Positions 5,851 to 9,024 of a stretch of DNA of 9,024 nt are shown here, in pieces. Below the pieces are notes generated by a model, which saw nothing but the letters and a program-made list of their open reading frames with translations, was not told where the DNA came from and did no database searches. A program made the translations under genes and the position numbers. The DNA is from Chloroflexales bacterium (GTDB lineage Bacteria > Chloroflexota > Chloroflexia > Chloroflexales > Chloroflexaceae), in NCBI GenBank assembly GCA_013336035.1, contig JAAXUL010000267.1:1-9024 (forward strand). The letters run 5' to 3'. The number at the start of each line of letters is the position of its first letter. Positions within the stretch are counted from its first letter, which is position 1.

Positions 5851-7314
5851 CTAAGGTCCGGCGTGCCCCATCGGGGCCAGCCCCAGCTCCTCGACGGCGG
5901 CGAGCAGCTGGGGGTCGGCGTCGGGGGCGTAGCGCCACCACTCGACATTCACATAGCGGTCGGGGACGACCCCGCGCCCCTCGATCAGGGTCCCGTCGGG
6001 CAGCCTGTAGGCCACCTGGGCCACAAGCAGCCGCGAGCCATCATCGAACGAGTAGCTGTACAGGTTCTCGGTATTGCCGGCGCTCGGCACACCCACGATA
6101 CGGGCCCGCCCAAGCACCTGCATGCCCGCCGCGAACATCTCGGCCGCGCTGGCCGAGTCGGGGCCCACCAGGATGGAGACCGGCAGCCCGGCCACGCCGG
6201 GGACGGTCTTCCCCGTAGGGATGGCCTGGTCCTCATTGATGCTGCGGCCGCGCGTGCTGCCGATGCTCCCCCCGTCGTGGAAGAGGGCGATCGTGTCGCG
6301 CATCAGGTGAACGTAGCCGCCGGTGTTTTCGCGCACGTCAAGCACCAGGCCGCGCAGCGTGCCGGCGGCAAGGAGCCCCTCGACCGCTTTGCGCACCTCG
6401 ACGTCAACCCCCTCGACGTAGAAGCTGGGGATCTCGATCACGCCCACGGCGCCGCCGGGCAGCGTGCGCGCCCGCACCTGATTGAAAAGGTCGAGGTCCA
6501 CTGGCTCGCGGATCACGGCCAGCTCGCGCGGCGCCTCGGTGCCGCTGCGCACGGTGAGCATCACGGGCGTGCCGGGTTCGCCACGCACCGCCCCAATTGG
6601 ACCATCGGGGCCAAAGGCTGCGGTGTCGGTGAAGGGGATGCCGTTCACTCGCAGGATAATGTCGCGCTGCCGCAGGCCGGCCCGCTCGCCAGGGCCGCCC
6701 GGCACCAGGTTGACGAGCAGGCCGCCGTCCTCGACCGCACGGATCTGGGCGCCGATCCCGCTGTAGCGCAGGTCGCCGCGAGACTCGGCCTGCTGCTCGA
6801 AGACCTGCTGGGGCGACTCGAATCGCGAGTGTTCATCGCCAAGTCGGCTGATCAATTCACGCATGAGGACGTAAAATATCTCTGGGTCACCCGCCGCGGC
6901 AATACGGGGCGCGAACTCGTCCCGCGCCGCCTCCCAGTCGACGCCCCGGTAGTCCTCGTACACATAGTTATCGCGCACGATAGACCACACCTCCTCGAAG
7001 ATCGCTGTGCGCTGAGCCTCGTCCAGCGGGGCGAGGGTGGGCGTCGGGATGAGGGGCTCAAAGGTTGGCGTGACGCTCGGCTGTGACGTCTCGCCAGGTG
7101 GCTGCGTCTCGCTGGGGGCCACGGTCCTGACGGGCACGACCGTGACCTTCGGCGCCGACGGCGCCGTGGCGGCGGCCTGGGCGCCCCCCTGCCGCGCCGC
7201 GGCAGGCCCCGGCGACAGAGTCGGCACAGAGGCAGTGGCCGGGGGGAGGCGCGCGCCGGCGCACCGGGCGAGCGTGGTGAGGAAGATCAGAAGACCGCGA
7301 TAGAGCTGCTTCAT
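5851..7314 (-). CDS. secreted PDZ-S41 family peptidase, catalytic Lys position is Asn
   Basis: This 487-residue protein (from ATG 7314) has a hydrophobic export signal (about 5-20), then a Thr/Pro/Ala-rich linker (about 22-97) typical of cell-surface proteins. An S41 N-terminal helical domain follows (about 98-175, with ISRLGDEHSRF, His162), then a PDZ domain (about 184-272, with YSGIGAQI and ERAGLRQRDIILRVNG). The S41 core (about 285-455) carries LVLDVRENTGG and DSASAAEMFAAGM with Ser389 as nucleophile. In CtpA/Tsp-type enzymes Lys follows the nucleophile by 25 residues; here that position is Asn414 (GVPSAGNTEN). The protein may use a tricorn-like arrangement, or be a binding protein. Cys18 in TLARC is a poor lipobox because Arg precedes it. 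A GTG start at 7323 is possible; neither start has a good ribosome-binding site. It lies upstream of the MOSC gene. Confidence 0.92.
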   Translation of the reverse strand: MKQLYRGLLIFLTTLARCAGARLPPATASVPTLSPGPAAARQGGAQAAATAPSAPKVTVVPVRTVAPSETQPPGETSQPSVTPTFEPLIPTPTLAPLDEAQRTAIFEEVWSIVRDNYVYEDYRGVDWEAARDEFAPRIAAAGDPEIFYVLMRELISRLGDEHSRFESPQQVFEQQAESRGDLRYSGIGAQIRAVEDGGLLVNLVPGGPGERAGLRQRDIILRVNGIPFTDTAAFGPDGPIGAVRGEPGTPVMLTVRSGTEAPRELAVIREPVDLDLFNQVRARTLPGGAVGVIEIPSFYVEGVDVEVRKAVEGLLAAGTLRGLVLDVRENTGGYVHLMRDTIALFHDGGSIGSTRGRSINEDQAIPTGKTVPGVAGLPVSILVGPDSASAAEMFAAGMQVLGRARIVGVPSAGNTENLYSYSFDDGSRLLVAQVAYRLPDGTLIEGRGVVPDRYVNVEWWRYAPDADPQLLAAVEELGLAPMGHAGP

Positions 7315-7354
7315 TGGAGGCACATCGCTGAGTTTCCCGGGTGTCGATGCCTAC

Positions 7355-7363
7355 ATAATACCA
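7355..7363 (-). promoter_or_regulatory. extended -10 promoter of the S41 peptidase gene
   Basis: Read on the minus strand this is TGGTATTAT, an extended -10 (TGn plus a 5/6 match to TATAAT). Transcription would start near 7348, giving a leader of about 25-35 bases to the peptidase start. No good -35 is visible at 17 bases, which is acceptable for extended -10 promoters. On the plus strand I found no comparably good promoter for the divergent aminotransferase. Confidence 0.45.
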
Positions 7364-7428
7364 TTCTTCCAAGCCGAGCCATCCCCGTATGGCATAGGTT
7401 CTGCAACCAAAGAAAGTCTGGCCCACCG

Positions 7429-8598
7429 ATGAAGACTCTCCCCAACACCCAGCTCTTCCTTCGCCAGGGTATTGTCGAGCTCGGCTGGGGCCACCCGGAC
7501 CCGGCCATGCTGCCGGTAGACGATCTAGCCGCGGCAGCGGCCGAGACGCTGGCCCGCCATGGGCGCGACGCCCTGGCGTACGGCCCTGCACAGGGCCCCG
7601 GCCGCCTGCTAGAGGCGATACGCGCTCGTCTCGGGCGCCTCGAGGGGGTGACCCCGCCGGCCGAGCAGCTCATGATCACCGGCGGCACCTCACAGGCCCT
7701 CGACATGCTCTGCGGCCAGCTGAGCCGCCCCGGCGACGTGGCCCTGGTCGAGGCGCCGAGCTACCATCTGGCCCTGCGCATCTTTCGCGACCGGGGTCTG
7801 CGCCTGGTCTCGGTGCCTGGCGACGTCCAGGGGATGCACGTCGAGACGGCCGCGGCCCTGCTGCACATGCTCCGCTCGCGCGGCGAGCGGGTGGCCTTTG
7901 TCTATATCGTGGCCAGCTTCGGCAACCCCACGGGGGCGAGCCTGGCGCCCGACCGGCGCTACACCCTCGCCGTCATCGCCCGCCGCGAGGGGCTGCCCGT
8001 GATCGAGGACGAGGCCTACGGCGAGCTGTGGTACGACGCGCCGCCCGCCCCGCCGATCTACAACCTCATGCCGGGCGGGCCGATCACGCGCCTGGGCAGC
8101 TTCGCCAAAGTGCTGGCGCCCGGCCTGCGCCTGGGGTGGATGCTGGCCTCGCCCGACCTGGTGCGGCGCTGCGTGGGCGCGGGCGTGCTCGACAGCGGGG
8201 GCGGCGTGAACCACTTTACGGCCCACATCGTGGCGAGCCTGCTCGAGCAGTCCCGCCTCGACGGCCACGTCGAGCGGGCGCGGGCCTCCTGGCATAGCCG
8301 GCGCGACACGCTCCTGGCGGCTCTGGCCCGCTTCCTGCCCGCGGGCTGCACCTGGAGCCCACCCCTGGGCGGCTACTTCGTGTGGGTGCGGCTGCCGGCC
8401 GGGCTCAGCGCCGCCGCCCTGCTGCCTGCGGCCGAGGCGGCCGGGGTCAGCTACCTGTCAGGCGAGCGCTTCTTCATCGAGGGCGGCGGCCAGCACTACC
8501 TCCGCCTCAGCTTCAGCCTGCTCTCGCCCGAGCAGCTCGAGGAGGGGGCGCGGCGCCTGGGCGAGGTGCTGCGCACCGCCCTCGGCGTGCGGCGCTAA
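7429..8598 (+). CDS. PLP-dependent aminotransferase, fold type I (LysN/MocR-like)
   Basis: This 389-residue, full-length cytoplasmic aminotransferase of class I/II transfers an amino group between an amino acid and a 2-oxo acid through pyridoxal phosphate. Visible active-site elements are YGPAQGPGRLLEAI (Tyr51 region), GGTSQALD (85-92, phosphate binding), GNPTG with Asn166, IEDEAYGEL with Asp194 (pyridine nitrogen) and Tyr197, SFAKVLAPGLRLGW with the Schiff-base Lys227, and LRLSFS with Arg359 for the substrate carboxylate. The domain style (SFAK, APGLRLGW, GGYFVW) is that of the LysN 2-aminoadipate aminotransferase group and of the catalytic half of MocR regulators; there is no N-terminal winged helix here. 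The substrate cannot be fixed from sequence. ATG 7429 has only a weak AAAGAAAG twelve bases upstream, but the N-terminus fits the family. It is divergent from the peptidase and convergent with the next gene. Confidence 0.93.
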   Translation: MKTLPNTQLFLRQGIVELGWGHPDPAMLPVDDLAAAAAETLARHGRDALAYGPAQGPGRLLEAIRARLGRLEGVTPPAEQLMITGGTSQALDMLCGQLSRPGDVALVEAPSYHLALRIFRDRGLRLVSVPGDVQGMHVETAAALLHMLRSRGERVAFVYIVASFGNPTGASLAPDRRYTLAVIARREGLPVIEDEAYGELWYDAPPAPPIYNLMPGGPITRLGSFAKVLAPGLRLGWMLASPDLVRRCVGAGVLDSGGGVNHFTAHIVASLLEQSRLDGHVERARASWHSRRDTLLAALARFLPAGCTWSPPLGGYFVWVRLPAGLSAAALLPAAEAAGVSYLSGERFFIEGGGQHYLRLSFSLLSPEQLEEGARRLGEVLRTALGVRR

Positions 8599-8618
8599 AT
8601 GCCTCGAAATGAAGGCGC

Positions 8619-8638
8619 CCTCGGCTCAGCTGCCGAGG
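8619..8638 (-). terminator. hairpin at the convergent gene ends, weak terminator
   Basis: CCTCGGC (8619-8625) and GCCGAGG (8632-8638) form a perfect 7-bp stem around a six-base loop that holds the stop codon of the minus-strand gene. On the minus strand it is followed, after GCGCC, by TTCATTTC, which is only a partial U-tract; on the plus strand no T-run follows. It could end transcription of the minus-strand gene weakly. Confidence 0.35.
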
Positions 8639-9024
8639 ACGCGGAAGTTATCCATGATCAGGGTGATCGGCCCGCTGATATCCTTGCCGCCGTAGGCCGC
8701 GACACCCACCTGGCCGCCACGGAATGGGCTCGACGTGATCCCGCCCACGGGGGTGTTATTGATCCACAGGCTGATGCCCTCGGGCGTGCGCCACACGCGC
8801 AGCTGGTTGGGCCGGTCGCCGAAGATCGCGCCGGTGGCCATAGGCTCCGAGTTGAACGCCTTCACCTGCTCGCCATCCTGGAACGAGATCACCTGCCAGG
8901 TATTGTCGGTGCGGATCACAAAGGTCATATAGTTCCCGGCGCCCTGGCCCTCAAAGGCCAGCCCCACGCCGCCGGCAGCCCCGCCGGTGTCGAAAGCCAC
9001 ATCAGCCTCGATCATGTACGAGTC
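8626..9024 (-). CDS. C-terminal concanavalin-A-like/DUF1080-type domain, partial
   Basis: The frame is open to the right window edge: codons for DSY precede the first ATG, and DSYMIEADVAF is mid-domain. So this is the last 132 residues of a longer protein, not a gene starting at 9015. The pattern fits a jelly-roll beta-sandwich of the 3-keto-disaccharide hydrolase/LamG-like type often found at the C-terminus of secreted or surface proteins and membrane kinases. Strands seen are YMIEADVAFD, AGGVGLAFEG, YMTFVIRTDNTWQVISFQDG, NQLRVWRTPEGISLWINNTPVG, GGQVGVAAYGG and the closing TLIMDNFRVLGS. Such domains usually bind carbohydrate or other ligands outside the cell; catalytic ability cannot be judged from this fragment. 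It converges on the aminotransferase with 27 bases between stops. Confidence 0.75.
   Translation of the reverse strand, partial: DSYMIEADVAFDTGGAAGGVGLAFEGQGAGNYMTFVIRTDNTWQVISFQDGEQVKAFNSEPMATGAIFGDRPNQLRVWRTPEGISLWINNTPVGGITSSPFRGGQVGVAAYGGKDISGPITLIMDNFRVLGS

Noticed and set aside
5350..7086. 578-residue open frame on the plus strand opposite the MOSC and S41 genes
   Set aside because: It spans two well-recognised minus-strand genes, has no recognisable domain, and has the His/Ala/Gly-rich composition of an antisense frame.
7240..7265. Lipoprotein signal in the S41 peptidase (TLARC)
   Set aside because: Arg directly before the Cys does not fit the lipobox, which needs a small residue there, so I call it a general export signal.
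1..9024. CRISPR arrays, tRNA or rRNA genes, insertion sequences, attachment sites
   Set aside because: I saw no regularly spaced repeats, cloverleaf-like segments, ribosomal RNA motifs, transposase or integrase genes or flanking terminal repeats.

Overview
This 9,024-base window is very GC-rich and densely coded, with no RNA genes, mobile elements or CRISPR arrays that I can see. The protein styles suggest a member of the Chloroflexota: a multi-GAF/PAS histidine kinase with an OmpR-type partner, DUF4405 membrane proteins, a secreted S41 peptidase with a Thr/Pro-rich linker, and a solo glycogen-binding-type module. A filamentous Chloroflexia relative would fit. This is inference from protein style, not from a marker gene.

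Layout. (1) 1-3135, plus strand: a 5'-truncated GAF-GAF-PAS hybrid-free histidine kinase overlaps by ATGA an OmpR/PhoB-type response regulator. An intergenic stretch with C-runs and a perfect inverted repeat follows, then a small stand-alone PAS protein. (2) 3136-3733, plus strand: a regulatory region with a 12-bp perfect palindrome and promoter-like boxes, a 105-residue stand-alone carbohydrate-binding (CBM48/AMPK-type) protein, and a strong intrinsic terminator with a 13-bp perfect stem. (3) 3776-4667, minus strand: a two-gene, translationally coupled membrane operon, consisting of a His-rich four-helix DUF4405 protein and a small exported or bitopic protein. (4) 4791-5318, plus strand: a perfect TATAAT box, a strong ribosome-binding site and an unrecognised 157-residue protein. 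(5) 5338-7314, minus strand: a MOSC-domain protein downstream of a secreted PDZ-S41 peptidase whose usual catalytic lysine position is Asn. (6) 7429-8598, plus strand: a fold-type I PLP aminotransferase, divergent from the peptidase. (7) 8626-9024, minus strand: the C-terminal end of a protein with a concanavalin-A-like beta-sandwich, cut by the window edge.

The kinase and regulator clearly form one signalling pair, and the lone PAS protein beside them could belong to the same circuit. The two membrane genes form a second unit, and the peptidase and MOSC gene may form a third. The rest looks like independently transcribed single genes. I see no convincing evidence for a complete new system. 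The points most worth a second look are the lysine-less S41 peptidase, the duplicated His-rich DUF4405 protein with its coupled partner, and the solo PAS and solo CBM modules with their palindromic upstream region.
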